Positions 39,920 to 49,385 of a DNA stretch of 64,000 bases are shown piece by piece. The position numbers and the translations under genes are program-made. Each line of letters opens with the position of its first letter. Within the stretch, counting starts at the first letter, position 1. The notes under the pieces are model-generated. The model was given only the letters and a program-made list of their open reading frames with translations, made no database searches and was not told the DNA's origin. This stretch comes from Brenneria rubrifaciens (lineage in GTDB: Bacteria > Pseudomonadota > Gammaproteobacteria > Enterobacterales > Enterobacteriaceae): assembly GCF_005484945.1 (NCBI RefSeq), contig NZ_CP034035.1:1178001-1242000 (forward strand), read 5' to 3'.

Positions 39920-40936
39920 TTAGTCTGGATAACCCTGAGGATGAGTGGATTGCCAGCGCCACGTATCCTGCGCCATCTCTTCCAGTGAACGGCTGACCCG
40001 CCAGTTGAGATCCCGCGCCGCTTTTTCAGCGTCAGCCCAATAAGCCGCAAGATCGCCTTGACGACGTGGCGCGAAGTGATACGCCAGCGGTTTGCCGCAG
40101 GCTTGACGGAAAGCGTCAACCACTTGCAATACGCTGTAGCCCACGCCTGCGCCCAGATTGTAGATATGGACACCGGCACGATTTTGCAGCGCATTCATGG
40201 CGGCGACATGGCCATCGGCCAAGTCGACGACGTGGATGTAATCGCGCACGCCCGTGCCATCTTCCGTCGGGTAGTCATTGCCGAAAATAGCCAGCGATTC
40301 CCGGCGACCAACGGCAACCTGAGCGATATAGGGCATCAGGTTATTGGGAATGCCCTGCGGATCTTCCCCCATTTGACCTGACGGATGCGCGCCAACCGGG
40401 TTGAAATAACGCAGCAGCGTGATGCTCCAGTCCGGCTCCGCCTGCTGCAAATCCTGCAAAATTTGCTCAACCATCAGCTTGCTGCGGCCATAAGGGCTGG
40501 CGGGCTGGCCGGTTGGAAAGTTTTCCTGATAGGGAATCTGGGGCTGATCGCCGTAAACGGTCGCGGAGGAACTAAAAATCAGATTCTTCACGCCCGCTTT
40601 TTTCATGGACTGAACCAGCGTCAGCGTGCCGTAGACGTTGTTATCATAGTAGCTGATGGGTTCGCGAACCGACTCGCCAACCGCTTTCAAGCCGGCAAAG
40701 TGAATGACGGCATCAATCTTGTGACGGGAAAAAATGTCGTTTAACCGTGATGTGTCACGGATATCGCTTTGATAAAACACCGGCGTTTTACCTGTCAGTT
40801 GCCCAATGGTTTTAACCACGCTGGCTTTGCTGTTGCATAAGTTGTCGACAATGACGGGGTGGTGCCCGGCAGCCAGTAACTGCACACAGGTATGACTTCC
40901 TATGTAACCGTTTCCACCCGTGACTAAAACATTCAT
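39920..40936 (-). CDS. galE: UDP-glucose 4-epimerase
   Basis: Interconverts UDP-galactose and UDP-glucose with bound NAD. 338 residues as in E. coli. Rossmann motif GGNGYIGS near the start (MNVLVTGGNGYIGSHTCVQL) and the catalytic Ser/Tyr/Lys in SSSATVYG and SPYGRSK. RYFNPVGAHPSG and VRDYIHVVDLADGH are further family blocks. Start at 40936; the frame is open 17 residues earlier. With galTK absent here its role may be mainly to supply UDP-galactose for surface polysaccharides. Confidence 0.95.
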   Translation of the reverse strand: MNVLVTGGNGYIGSHTCVQLLAAGHHPVIVDNLCNSKASVVKTIGQLTGKTPVFYQSDIRDTSRLNDIFSRHKIDAVIHFAGLKAVGESVREPISYYDNNVYGTLTLVQSMKKAGVKNLIFSSSATVYGDQPQIPYQENFPTGQPASPYGRSKLMVEQILQDLQQAEPDWSITLLRYFNPVGAHPSGQMGEDPQGIPNNLMPYIAQVAVGRRESLAIFGNDYPTEDGTGVRDYIHVVDLADGHVAAMNALQNRAGVHIYNLGAGVGYSVLQVVDAFRQACGKPLAYHFAPRRQGDLAAYWADAEKAARDLNWRVSRSLEEMAQDTWRWQSTHPQGYPD

Positions 40937-41096
40937 GTTGACCTCTGTTGTAATGATTAGGCGAAAAATAACATCGTTACCCGCCAAGAAAGGTGATAAA
41001 CAGCAAAAATAACCCCGTTATTGACAATTTTTCTTAACCAATCATCGAGTGCTGAATATAAGTTTTTGTAAAAGACGCCGTGTTTCTCAGCGGGAT

Positions 41097-42608
41097 CTAT
41101 TTCTTGGTATCGTTATCATCCCCGGTTTTTGACTTGTCCATAACGCGATAAATCTGATAGTCGTAAATATCGCCTTTAGGGATAAATTCGAGTCGGTGCG
41201 TAATGCACTGTGGCGCGTCTTCGGGATGGTGAGAAACGAACAGCAACTGTGTGCCGCCTTCGCTGATTAAGATATCCAGCCAGCGCCGAACCAATTGCCG
41301 GTTCAGGGGGTCCAGACCCTGTAACGGTTCGTCGAGAATCAGCAGGGCAGGGTGTTTCACCAGTGCTCTGGCGATCAACACCAGACGCTGCTGACCCCAG
41401 GATAAGGTTTGGAACGGGGCGTCCGCGATGGCGCCATCAAGACCCAGCAAAGCCAGCCACTGTCCGGTGAGCTGACGCTGACGATCGGAAACCGCCTGAT
41501 AGATGCCGATGGAATCGAAGAATCCCGATAAAATGACGTTACGCACGCTGGTGCTGACCTGGTAATCCAGATGCAGAGTGTTGCTGACGTAACCGATATG
41601 ACGTTTGATATCCCAGATGGTTTCGCCACTGCCGCGCCTGCGGCCAAACAGTGTGAAATCGTTGCTATAGCCCTGGGGGTGATCGCCGGTAATCAAACTC
41701 AGAAGCGTCGATTTTCCCGCGCCGTTCGGACCGACAATCTGCCAGTGCTGGCCGGGCATCACTTCCCAGTTCAAGCCATGCAATATCGGACGGTCGTCAT
41801 ACTGGACGATGCCGTTGCGTAGCGTAATACGGGGAAGATGCGCGGGTAGCCGGGGATGTCTCTGCGGGTCTTCCGGTTCGGGGATGGCGCTTCCCGACAG
41901 TTTTTCACTGTAGGCCAACTGAGCGATCAGCGTTTCTGACAAGATTTCCTCACGCGCGCCCACACGAGTTAATGCGCAATCCGCAAGAATGCCGACATGA
42001 TGGATAAAAGGGGGGATATCGTCAAACCGGTTCAGGATCAGCGCCAAAGTACCGCCATGACCGGCGAACTGCGGCAGTCGCCCGGCAAGCTGCCGGCGTG
42101 AGGCTGCATCCAGCCCGTCGAAAGGTTCGTCCAGAATCAACAGGTCTGGCTGCGGCATCAATGCCTGACATAACATCGTCTTGCGTGTTTCGCCGGCGGA
42201 AAGATACTTGAACCGGCGATCGAGAAGATGCGCAATACCAAATTGTTCGGCAAGCAACCGACAGCGGTTCTGATCCCTCACGCTATCCTGAATGACTTCG
42301 GCCGTTGTGCGCCCCGTGTCTTGTTCATCAGAATTCAACATGTCGGTGTTATTGCGCTGCCACTCTTCGGAAACCAGTTTCTGCAACTGCTCGAATGACA
42401 GCCGGACAATACGTTGAAAATCGCATCGCCGCTCTCCGTTCAGCACGGGAAGCTCGCCCGATAGCGCGCGTGCCAGCGAGGATTTTCCGCTGCCGTTTGC
42501 ACCAATAAACGCCCAGTTTTGATGTTGTTCGAGTGTCAGGTCATCCACCCGCAACATACGGGTGTCATTCAACCGGAATCGGCCCTGGGCTATTTTCAAC
42601 AACGGCAT
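41097..42608 (-). CDS. modF: Double ABC ATPase ModF
   Basis: 503 residues (E. coli 490) with two complete ABC nucleotide-binding domains and no membrane segment. Walker A: GANGSGKSS (N-domain) and GPNGAGKST (C-domain). Signatures LSAGE and LSWGQ; Walker B LLILDEPFDGLD and LLILDEPLQGLD. Linked to molybdenum genes in many enterobacteria, but its role in molybdate handling is unproven. Downstream of modE on the same strand, as in E. coli modEF, with a 76-base gap. The C-terminal Lys/Asp-rich tail is longer than in E. coli. Confidence 0.93.
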   Translation of the reverse strand: MPLLKIAQGRFRLNDTRMLRVDDLTLEQHQNWAFIGANGSGKSSLARALSGELPVLNGERRCDFQRIVRLSFEQLQKLVSEEWQRNNTDMLNSDEQDTGRTTAEVIQDSVRDQNRCRLLAEQFGIAHLLDRRFKYLSAGETRKTMLCQALMPQPDLLILDEPFDGLDAASRRQLAGRLPQFAGHGGTLALILNRFDDIPPFIHHVGILADCALTRVGAREEILSETLIAQLAYSEKLSGSAIPEPEDPQRHPRLPAHLPRITLRNGIVQYDDRPILHGLNWEVMPGQHWQIVGPNGAGKSTLLSLITGDHPQGYSNDFTLFGRRRGSGETIWDIKRHIGYVSNTLHLDYQVSTSVRNVILSGFFDSIGIYQAVSDRQRQLTGQWLALLGLDGAIADAPFQTLSWGQQRLVLIARALVKHPALLILDEPLQGLDPLNRQLVRRWLDILISEGGTQLLFVSHHPEDAPQCITHRLEFIPKGDIYDYQIYRVMDKSKTGDDNDTKK

Positions 42609-42684
42609 CTTTTATCCTTTGTCAGCGAGTCAATACACAGTCAGTCAGGGTCGGAGGCGTACGGCTGATGTCTCCATAACGGGG

Positions 42685-43476
42685 TTAGCAGAGCGTCGCC
42701 ACAATCACCCGATCGGCGCTGAAGGTGGCTCTAACCTCAAGGCCCGGCCGCAGTTGCTGTGCTTCGGCGATATCATTTGAAACGGTTGCGCATAGCGTTT
42801 CGCCCCCCGCCAGCGTGATCAGCACTTCGCTGTTTTCAGTGCCGGTTTCAAGAGAACTTATCCGCCCGATGAGGATGTTATCGGCCGGTATTACCGGGGC
42901 ATCGGCGGCACAAACTTCTATCCAGGGCGCTTTGATCAGCACCAGCACGTCTTTCCCCGTGTCAAGGCGTAAACGTTCAGCGCTTTGCCGGGTAATCAGG
43001 GCGCTGACCGTCGTTTTACCATCGGCGAGCAAAATATCCAACTGCTGCTGAACGGCTTGATCGCCGCGTGCGAGCACGGTTCCAAAAAACTGATTTCGGG
43101 CGCTTGTTTGCAGCGAGAAACGCGCAATGGCAGCCAGCAGACTGTCCAGCGGCAAGTCCTCTTTCTGAAGCACATCGAAGGCTTTTTGCTGAATCTGGGC
43201 GAGTAAATCGTAAAGCTGGAGCAGGCGTTCGCCATAGTGGGTGATCTGCGCGCCGCCGCCGCCTTTACCGCCGGTCATCCGTTCCACGACGGTTTGCTCC
43301 GCCAACTGATTCATCTCGTTGATGGCGTCCCATGCGCTTTTATAGCTGATCCCGGCCAGCCTTGCGCCCTGGCTAATTGAACCGGTGTGACGAACTTGTT
43401 TTAGTAATTCGATCCGCCGCTGATCGGCAAACAAGCGTTGCTGGAGTTTTAAGGTTAGGAGAATTTCGGCCTGCAT
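42685..43476 (-). CDS. modE: Molybdate-responsive regulator ModE
   Basis: Dimeric DNA-binding protein that represses modABC when molybdate is bound. 263 residues (E. coli 262). N-terminal winged helix-turn-helix: QGARLAGISYKSAWDAINEMNQLAEQ, followed by the GGKGGGGA wing. Two C-terminal molybdate-binding (Mop) domains from about 125, with TSARNQFFGTV. Start at MQAEILLTLKLQQ (43476); an upstream GTG adds four residues. A matching operator lies before modA. The phage fossil begins just upstream, so the native modE promoter may have been altered. Confidence 0.95.
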   Translation of the reverse strand: MQAEILLTLKLQQRLFADQRRIELLKQVRHTGSISQGARLAGISYKSAWDAINEMNQLAEQTVVERMTGGKGGGGAQITHYGERLLQLYDLLAQIQQKAFDVLQKEDLPLDSLLAAIARFSLQTSARNQFFGTVLARGDQAVQQQLDILLADGKTTVSALITRQSAERLRLDTGKDVLVLIKAPWIEVCAADAPVIPADNILIGRISSLETGTENSEVLITLAGGETLCATVSNDIAEAQQLRPGLEVRATFSADRVIVATLC

Positions 43477-43548
43477 AGGGAAGCTCACAAACGGAGAGTT
43501 TAATGATTTGTATTGTCGCTATTTTTTTCATCAGGGGCAAACTGCCCC

Positions 43549-43680
43549 CTAAGATAACAATACATACCCTGCGAGATTGACGTTTTCGATGACGCAACCG
43601 GTCTGTTCTGCATTCCGCCATTGCCGATTATCCCCGTCGGGTTCGCGCGTTGCGCCATGCGTCGTGTAATTCTGTTCCAT
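43549..43680 (-). CDS. Small hypothetical protein in phage remnant
   Basis: 43-residue frame starting MEQNYTTHGATREPDG and ending GYVLLS, preceded by AAGGGGTGAAATA, a good ribosome site. It follows the decayed transposition gene on the same strand, where transposable phages carry small early genes. It is not recognised and may be truncated. It could still be expressed; evidence is limited to the ribosome site and context. Confidence 0.4.
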   Translation of the reverse strand: MEQNYTTHGATREPDGDNRQWRNAEQTGCVIENVNLAGYVLLS

Positions 43681-43753
43681 TTATTTCACCCCTTGTTCAA
43701 ACGGAAATGTCGGTGTGGCGAATCGTTGGTAGATTTTCGGGATGGATTTACGA

Positions 43754-44221
43754 TCAACCCCCCTTGCTCACATCCGCATTCACCCGCGGCACGCCTATTT
43801 CAGCAGCCAAATTCATGGCGGCAATCATCAGATTGGCGACGGCCAGCGGGTACGGCAGCCTGACGACAGGCTAACGCGCGCCGACCTGATTACTCAGCCG
43901 GACGCGGAGAGCGTCGATGACGTCAGCCAGCGTGTTCCCGGCGCGTCCCAGCATGACGGTCAGGAATGCCTCCAGGCTGAGGTCTGTGGTTTGCGCCGCA
44001 TGGGATGGGGCGTCCTGTAGAGTGTTAAAACTCTTTTCGGTTTCAATGCCATGCCTCGCCGGAACGTTTTGCAGGCGCTGGCGAATCTCCCCGGCGTTGG
44101 TGCGTGCCCACGGGTTATGGTCAACAATTTGCGCCAGCGTAGCCCCTGACACGGAAATGGTTGTGGCGACCGCCGTCTGCGACGGCCGCGCCTGCTTTAA
44201 CTGTTGTTTCAGCACCAGCAT
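43754..44221 (-). pseudogene. Decayed transposition protein B gene of a Mu/B3-like phage
   Basis: The frame from ATG 44221 encodes 116 residues to an amber TAG at 43871-43873, then stays open in the same frame for 38 more codons to TGA at 43754. The N-terminal part (MLVLKQQLKQARPSQTAVAT, then SGATLAQIVDHN) reads like the helix-turn-helix start of AAA+ target-activator ATPases (B proteins). The tail after the amber (YPLAVANLMIAAMNLAAEIG) reads like the end of such proteins. Walker A and B are missing, so the ATPase core, about 200 residues, seems deleted. Family assignment is from memory of protein patterns and needs a search. Confidence 0.55.
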
Positions 44222-44358
44222 GTTGCCCTCTTATTACCGTCGACGATGTTGATAACGCGGCCGGAAACCGGCGTCAGCCGCGCGTCCGCAACCTTGTCCA
44301 GTCGCTCTGCCTCAACGCCATCCGGGTGCACAATGGGCCGCACAATAAATGCGGCACA
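44209..44358 (-). pseudogene. C-terminal fragment of a phage transposase-like gene
   Basis: Open frame of 49 codons with no proper start (preceded by TGA at 44359-44361), reading VRPIVHPDGVEAERLDKVAD and ending NIVDGNKRAT. It overlaps the start of the B-like remnant by 13 bases, the compact order expected for A (transposase) followed by B in Mu-like phages. Everything upstream of this tail is gone. Treated as the 3' end of the A gene by position; the protein family is not certain. Confidence 0.4.
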
Positions 44359-44510
44359 TCAGTGGGGGCAAATCGCACAAATGGCCGCATTAATTTTCTT
44401 CATTACGGTAAACTGTTGGGATGTAAAAATAAGTATGCTAGTTTACGGCGAAACTGTACGTGGTATGGGCGACAGAAGTCGCGGTAACCGTTGCGATAAG
44501 TGAGGTAAGC

Positions 44511-44672
44511 ATGTGGGAGTTGTTAACGAGCCTGTTGTTTGCAGTAGCCATGGTTCCGGTAATGATGGCTATCATTCTGGGGGCCATTTATGGTCTGGGC
44601 GCAGTGTTTAACGTTTTTTCCAAAATTGGTCACACTGACGGTGACGGCCAGACTGCTAAAAAATCGCATTAA
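44511..44672 (+). CDS. acrZ: AcrAB-TolC accessory small protein AcrZ
   Basis: 53-residue single-pass membrane protein (E. coli 49) that binds AcrB and widens its substrate range. Reads [20 protein letters not shown], then [20 protein letters not shown], close to E. coli AcrZ, with a longer polar C-terminus ([13 protein letters not shown]). Start ATG 44511 follows GTGAGGTAAGC; the frame is open 17 residues earlier. Position between modE and modA is the same as in E. coli. Confidence 0.92.
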   Translation: MWELLTSLLFAVAMVPVMMAIILGAIYGLGAVFNVFSKIGHTDGDGQTAKKSH

Positions 44673-44695
44673 TCGAGTATTCCCTTCTATTTTGA

Positions 44696-44716
44696 TGTCC
44701 GGCGTAAAGCCGGACA
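44696..44716 (+). terminator. Stem-loop after acrZ
   Basis: TGTCCGGC (44696-44703) pairs with GCCGGACA (44709-44716) around GTAAA. It lies 24 bases after the acrZ stop. The T-tract is weak, so termination may be incomplete. Confidence 0.55.
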
Positions 44717-44755
44717 CTACTATCCTAACGTTTCCTTATGTCACTGATAAACAGA

Positions 44756-44783
44756 ATGACATCCTGCGATGCATCGTTATAGT
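44756..44783 (+). promoter_or_regulatory. Predicted modA promoter
   Basis: ATGACA (44756-44761), 16-base spacer, TATAGT (44778-44783), each five of six consensus bases. The -10 element lies inside the ModE box, which explains repression by ModE-molybdate. Confidence 0.6.
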
Positions 44784-44800
44784 ATGGATTATATAACGAT
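44773..44800. promoter_or_regulatory. ModE operator upstream of modA
   Basis: Inverted repeat ATCGTTAT (44773-44780) and ATAACGAT (44793-44800), with a TATA-rich interior, fits the ModE recognition pattern (CGNTATATA and its complement around a short spacer). It overlaps the modA promoter 25 bases before the ATG. Confidence 0.8.
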
Positions 44801-44824
44801 GATGATAAAGAGCAGGAGACGACA

Positions 44825-45598
44825 ATGACACAGCAATGGTTCAAATGGTTTGCCGCGCTGATAATGAGCGCGGGGATGGTACTGTCGGCAATGGCGGCGG
44901 AACAGAAGGTGACGGTCTTTGCCGCGGCCTCGCTGACCAATGCCTTACAGGAAATTGCTACCCAGTATCAGAAAGAAAAGCAGGTTGCGATTGTGGCTTC
45001 CTATGCATCCTCTTCAACGCTGGCGCGCCAAATCGAGCAAGGTGCGCCAGCCAATATGTTTATCTCGGCCGATCAGCAATGGATGGATTATGCTCAGGAT
45101 AAAAAACTGATTGAGAATGGCAGCCGTTATACGCTGTTGGGCAATGAATTGGTGGTGATTGCACCAAGATCCAGTGCGCTGAAAACGATCGCCATTGATG
45201 AGAAAACGGATTGGAAAAACTTGCTGAAAGGGGGGCATCTGGCTGTTGGCGACCCCGATCATGTCCCGGTTGGGATCTACGCCAAGGAAGCGCTGCAAAA
45301 CCTGAAATCCTGGGATGAACTATCTCCGCTAATGGCCCGGGCTAATAACGTGCGTGCGGCAATGGCGCTGGTTGAGCGAGAGGAGGCGCCGTTGGGGATC
45401 GTCTATGGTTCGGATGCGGTGGTTAGCGATAAGGTTAAGGTGATTGGCCTATTCCCGGAAAGCAGCCATAAACCGGTGGAATACCCGATGGCGATCGTTA
45501 AAGGTCATGAAAATGCGGTTGTCAGCGGGTTCTATGACTATCTGAAAACACCGGAAGCCGCAGCGGTCTTCAAACGCTATGGATTTACTCCCCGGTAA
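44825..45598 (+). CDS. modA: Molybdate-binding periplasmic protein
   Basis: Captures molybdate for the ModBC importer. 257 residues as in E. coli. Signal peptide of about 24 residues ending AMA, then AEQKVTVFAAASLTNALQEI, where Ser residues of AASLT and ASSSTLARQ coordinate the oxyanion. GDPDHVPVGIYAKEAL is another conserved block. Ribosome site GCAGGAG precedes the ATG. The stop overlaps modB (TAATG). Confidence 0.96.
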   Translation: MTQQWFKWFAALIMSAGMVLSAMAAEQKVTVFAAASLTNALQEIATQYQKEKQVAIVASYASSSTLARQIEQGAPANMFISADQQWMDYAQDKKLIENGSRYTLLGNELVVIAPRSSALKTIAIDEKTDWKNLLKGGHLAVGDPDHVPVGIYAKEALQNLKSWDELSPLMARANNVRAAMALVEREEAPLGIVYGSDAVVSDKVKVIGLFPESSHKPVEYPMAIVKGHENAVVSGFYDYLKTPEAAAVFKRYGFTPR

Positions 45599-46287
45599 TG
45601 ATGCTCAGCGACTATGAATGGCAGGCGGTTGAGCTAAGCCTTAAAGTTTCCATTGTGGCGGTGATATGCAGTTTACCCTTTGGCATACTGATGGCATGGG
45701 TCCTGGTGCGGTGCCGCTTTCCCGGCAAATCGCTGCTGGATAGCATTATTCATTTGCCACTGGTGTTACCGCCCGTGGTGATTGGCTATCTGCTGTTGAT
45801 AGGAATGGGCAGGCGCGGGGTTATCGGGTCATGGCTCTATGATTGGTTTGGATTCAGTTTTAGCTTTAGCTGGCGGGGGGCGGCGCTGGCGTCAGCCATT
45901 GTCGCGTTTCCCTTGATGGTGCGGGCCATACGATTGTCGTTGGACGCGGTGGATAGGCAGCTTGAACAGGCGGCAAGGACGCTGGGCGCGACGCCTTGGC
46001 GGGTCTTTTTTACCATCACACTACCGCTTTCCATTCCCGGTATTGTGGTCGGCATCGTACTGGCGTTCGCTCGCTCTTTAGGGGAGTTCGGGGCGACGAT
46101 TACCTTTGTCTCTAATATTCCTGGCGAAACCCGGACGATACCGCTGGCGATGTATACGCTCATTGAGACGCCGGGAGCGGAAGCTGATGCGGCGAGGCTG
46201 TGTATTATCGCGATTGTGTTGTCGCTGGTATCGTTGTTGCTGTCGGAATGGCTGACGACCTGGAGTCGTAAGCGGTTGGGTGGGTAA
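45598..46287 (+). CDS. modB: Molybdate ABC transporter permease
   Basis: Inner-membrane channel of the molybdate importer; 229 residues, about five transmembrane helices. The EAA loop that contacts ModC is visible as [29 protein letters not shown]. Start at the ATG inside the modA stop; a second ATG follows directly. Stop shares a base with modC ATG (TAATG), so all three genes are coupled. Confidence 0.95.
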   Translation: MMLSDYEWQAVELSLKVSIVAVICSLPFGILMAWVLVRCRFPGKSLLDSIIHLPLVLPPVVIGYLLLIGMGRRGVIGSWLYDWFGFSFSFSWRGAALASAIVAFPLMVRAIRLSLDAVDRQLEQAARTLGATPWRVFFTITLPLSIPGIVVGIVLAFARSLGEFGATITFVSNIPGETRTIPLAMYTLIETPGAEADAARLCIIAIVLSLVSLLLSEWLTTWSRKRLGG

Positions 46288-47345
46288 TGTTGTCACTCGA
46301 TTTCAACCAGCAGCTCGGCGCGTTGTCCCTCAGTGTAAAAGCCGATTTGCCCGCTAACGGCATTACCGCGATCTTTGGTGTGTCCGGCGCGGGTAAAACC
46401 TCGCTGATCAATGCGGTGGTCGGCCTCACGCGACCCGATTCTGGGCGTATTGTGTTGAATGGCAAGGTACTGGTCGATACCTGGCAACGTATTTTTATGC
46501 CACCGGAAAAACGTCGTATCGGCTATGTTTTTCAGGATGCTCGCCTGTTTCCCCATTACCGCGTACGCGGTAATTTGCGTTATGGCATATCGGCCGTGAT
46601 GAAATCACAGTTTGACGATATTGTCGGGCTGCTCGGTATTGAACACCTGCTGAATCGCTATCCGCTAACGTTGTCAGGCGGTGAGAAACAGCGCGTGGCG
46701 ATTGGCCGCGCGTTACTCACGGCGCCGGCGCTGTTGCTGATGGATGAGCCGCTGGCATCGCTGGATTTGCCCAGAAAACGCGAACTGTTGCCTTATCTGG
46801 ATAAATTGGCCAAAGAAGTGAATATTCCCATTCTTTATGTAACCCATAGTATGGAAGAAATTGTCCGGCTGGCGGATGGCGTGCTGGTCTTGGATAAAGG
46901 TAAAGTCAAAGCGCAGGGAAGGCTGGAAGAAGTCTGGGCCAGCAGCGCCTTGCGTCCCTGGTTGCCGCGTGATGAACAGAGCAGCATTCTGAACGCGCGC
47001 CTGCTTGCGCATCACGAACGCTATGCGATGACCGCTTTATCATTAGGGGAACAGCGCCTGTGGGTAGGCAAAGTGGCGGCGCCGATAGATTCCGCGTTAC
47101 GTATCCGGGTGAATGCCGCGGATGTTTCGCTGGTGCTGCAACCACCGGAAGCGAGCAGCATTCGTAACATTCTGCCTGCCACCGTGGTCGAGTTTATCGA
47201 CGTTGATGAGCAGGTGGAAGTGAAACTGCGGGTTGATAACCAAATCCTGTGGGCCAGAATCACGCCCTGGGCGCGTGATGAGCTGGCGCTACATTCGGAT
47301 CAACGGCTTTACGCCCAGATAAAAAGTGTTTCAATTACGGCATAG
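46287..47345 (+). CDS. modC: Molybdate ABC transporter ATP-binding protein
   Basis: Energises molybdate uptake. 352 residues as in E. coli. Walker [10 protein letters not shown], signature LSGGEKQR, Walker [13 protein letters not shown], switch His in [10 protein letters not shown]-terminal Mop (molybdate-binding) domain from about 285 ([25 protein letters not shown]) probably senses internal molybdate and inhibits transport. Ends 21 bases from the convergent ybhA. Confidence 0.96.
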   Translation: MLSLDFNQQLGALSLSVKADLPANGITAIFGVSGAGKTSLINAVVGLTRPDSGRIVLNGKVLVDTWQRIFMPPEKRRIGYVFQDARLFPHYRVRGNLRYGISAVMKSQFDDIVGLLGIEHLLNRYPLTLSGGEKQRVAIGRALLTAPALLLMDEPLASLDLPRKRELLPYLDKLAKEVNIPILYVTHSMEEIVRLADGVLVLDKGKVKAQGRLEEVWASSALRPWLPRDEQSSILNARLLAHHERYAMTALSLGEQRLWVGKVAAPIDSALRIRVNAADVSLVLQPPEASSIRNILPATVVEFIDVDEQVEVKLRVDNQILWARITPWARDELALHSDQRLYAQIKSVSITA

Positions 47346-47366
47346 AGACGATTTCAGAATCGCGAA

Positions 47367-48188
47367 TTACGCCAGTATGCGTGTATGAATTACCTCGGCG
47401 ATACCGGGTTCTTCGTTGTGGCCGATAACCAGATCGGCGTGGGCTTTGATCTCATCCGCGCTGTTGCCCATCGCCACGCCGAGTCCGGCGCCTTCAAGCA
47501 TACTTAGGTCGTTGAAGTTATCTCCAAAGGCGACGACCTCCTTCATGCCGATACCCTGTTCGGCAAGCCACTGTTGCAGCAATTTGCCTTTGCTATTGCC
47601 TGTTTGGGCGATATCGACCTGATCTTGCCATGACCATTCGCAGGCCAGTCCGAGCTGTTTTTCCACCGTGCCGGCGAACTGGTTTAAAGTCGGGATGTCG
47701 GCATGGGAAGTCGCAAATTTCCAGATAGAAGCCGATTCATCGGCCTGCTGAACCAAATTTTCGACCATTTGGAACGAGGGACGCTGCAATTCCGGCAGTC
47801 TGGCGCCCCAGGCCTGCGTGCGCGTCACATGCCCGGTGGGGTATTGGTAATACATGGCATCATCGGCATACATCAGGCCGTGGATGTCAAAGGTTTGCAA
47901 CATGCCGAGTACGCTTTTGGCCTGAGCAGCAGATAACGGGTTGGCGTGGGAAATCTGACCTGTCTGGTAATGGTAGACATAAGTACCGTTACAGCAGATG
48001 GCGGGGGTATCGAGCTGTAACGCCTGATAAAACGGATGGATGGCCGAATGGTGACGCCCGGTCACGATAACGACTTTGATACCTTGCTGGCGAGCCAACG
48101 CTATTGCAGTGAGGGATTCCGGCAGAATTTTTTTTTGTCGATCAAGAAGCGTTCCGTCGAGATCGAGCGCAATTACACGATAGGTCAT
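47367..48188 (-). CDS. ybhA: HAD-family sugar phosphatase YbhA
   Basis: Cof-type HAD-IIB phosphatase, 273 residues (E. coli YbhA 272, active on pyridoxal phosphate and sugar phosphates). Motif I ALDLDGTLLD with the nucleophilic Asp near residue 10, motif II VTGRHH, cap domain about 85-190, motif III/IV NSKGK and VAFGDNFNDLSML. Start at MTYRVIALDLDGTLL (48188); the frame is open 69 residues earlier with no match. Divergent from pgl. Confidence 0.93.
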   Translation of the reverse strand: MTYRVIALDLDGTLLDRQKKILPESLTAIALARQQGIKVVIVTGRHHSAIHPFYQALQLDTPAICCNGTYVYHYQTGQISHANPLSAAQAKSVLGMLQTFDIHGLMYADDAMYYQYPTGHVTRTQAWGARLPELQRPSFQMVENLVQQADESASIWKFATSHADIPTLNQFAGTVEKQLGLACEWSWQDQVDIAQTGNSKGKLLQQWLAEQGIGMKEVVAFGDNFNDLSMLEGAGLGVAMGNSADEIKAHADLVIGHNEEPGIAEVIHTRILA

Positions 48189-48347
48189 AGTAGTCTCGTA
48201 AAGTGTCTGTAGAATAAAGCGATTGATGATGGTACACCGTAAGTCAGGTTGCGCAAAATGTGGCTGGCCGTGACGATTATCTGCGGGAGATGTACACTTT
48301 GGGCATGTGCTTGAGCGGTAAAATTCGCGTGAATTAAGGAGAGTACA

Positions 48348-49346
48348 ATGCAACAAGTCGTTTATGTCGCCAGCCCGGAAAGTCAGCAAATCCATGTATG
48401 GCGGCTTGGCGCGGAGGGTGGTCTGACGTTATTGCAGGTTGTTGATGTTCCCGGACAGGTACAGCCAATGACAATTGCCCCTGATAAAAGCTATTTGTAT
48501 GTGGGGGTTCGCCCTGAGTTCCGTGTGATAAGCTATCGTATTGATGATCAAGGTCTGCTGACCGACGCAGGCACTGCAACGTTGCCGGCTAGCCCGACGC
48601 ATCTTTCCACCGATCTGGATGGTCGATTCCTGTTTAGTGCGTCTTATAGCGGCGCCTCTGTCAGCGTCAGTCCCATTGGTGAGGATGGCGTGGTTGGCGA
48701 GCCGATACAGCGTCTGGATGGGCTGGAAGGTTGCCACTCGGCCAATATCGATCCGACGAATAGGGTGCTCTGGGCCCCTTGTCTGAAAGAAGATCGCATT
48801 CGTTTATACGATCTGGGGCCAACCGGGAAGCTAAGCGAGCATCGTCAGCCGGAAATGACCACGGTCACGGGGGCGGGGCCGCGTCATTTGGTATTTCATC
48901 CCAATCAGCATTTTGCCTATTGCGTCAACGAATTAAACAGTTCGGTGGACGTGTATCAGCTTAACGCGCCCGATGGTCAGTTGCGGAAGATTCAGACGCT
49001 GGATGCGATGCCCGCCGGTTTCGCCGATACGCGTTGGGCGGCGGACATTCACATCACGCCGGATGGCCGTTTCCTGTATACCAGCGATCGTACCGCCAGC
49101 CTGTTGAGTATCTTCCAGGTATCGGAGGATGACGGTACGCTGCTTTTGACGGGACATCAGCCCACGGAAACGCAGCCGCGTGGTTTTAATATCGATCACG
49201 CCGGCGAGTTCCTGATTGCTGCCGGACAGAAATCGCAGCACATTGAAGCGTATCGCATTGAGGATGAAGAGGGCGATTTGCAACCGCTGGCACGCTATAA
49301 GGTAGGTCAGGGACCGATGTGGGTGAGTGTGTTGGCGCTGGGTTAA
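48348..49346 (+). CDS. pgl: 6-phosphogluconolactonase
   Basis: Hydrolyses 6-phosphogluconolactone in the pentose phosphate pathway. 332 residues (E. coli Pgl/YbhE 331), a seven-bladed beta-propeller of the lactonase family. Starts [18 protein letters not shown]. Family blocks: [43 protein letters not shown] and [22 protein letters not shown]. Good AGGAGAG ribosome site. Last gene of the phr-to-pgl neighbourhood shared with E. coli. Confidence 0.95.
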   Translation: MQQVVYVASPESQQIHVWRLGAEGGLTLLQVVDVPGQVQPMTIAPDKSYLYVGVRPEFRVISYRIDDQGLLTDAGTATLPASPTHLSTDLDGRFLFSASYSGASVSVSPIGEDGVVGEPIQRLDGLEGCHSANIDPTNRVLWAPCLKEDRIRLYDLGPTGKLSEHRQPEMTTVTGAGPRHLVFHPNQHFAYCVNELNSSVDVYQLNAPDGQLRKIQTLDAMPAGFADTRWAADIHITPDGRFLYTSDRTASLLSIFQVSEDDGTLLLTGHQPTETQPRGFNIDHAGEFLIAAGQKSQHIEAYRIEDEEGDLQPLARYKVGQGPMWVSVLALG

Positions 49347-49385
49347 GCCGCTTAATAGCGATGTTCCTGCCTGGCATGTCTTGCT

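Noticed and set aside
39856..40194. N-terminal extension of galM by 113 residues
   Set aside because: The extra sequence overlaps galE in another frame and has no similarity to the family; ATG at 39855 has a good ribosome site.
43534..43548. GC stem-loop downstream of the small phage frame as a terminator
   Set aside because: Six-bp stem only, and the T-run lies on the wrong side for either strand.
43621..44020. Plus-strand open frames in the phage remnant
   Set aside because: They lack ribosome sites and protein-like patterns; the minus-strand reading is better supported.
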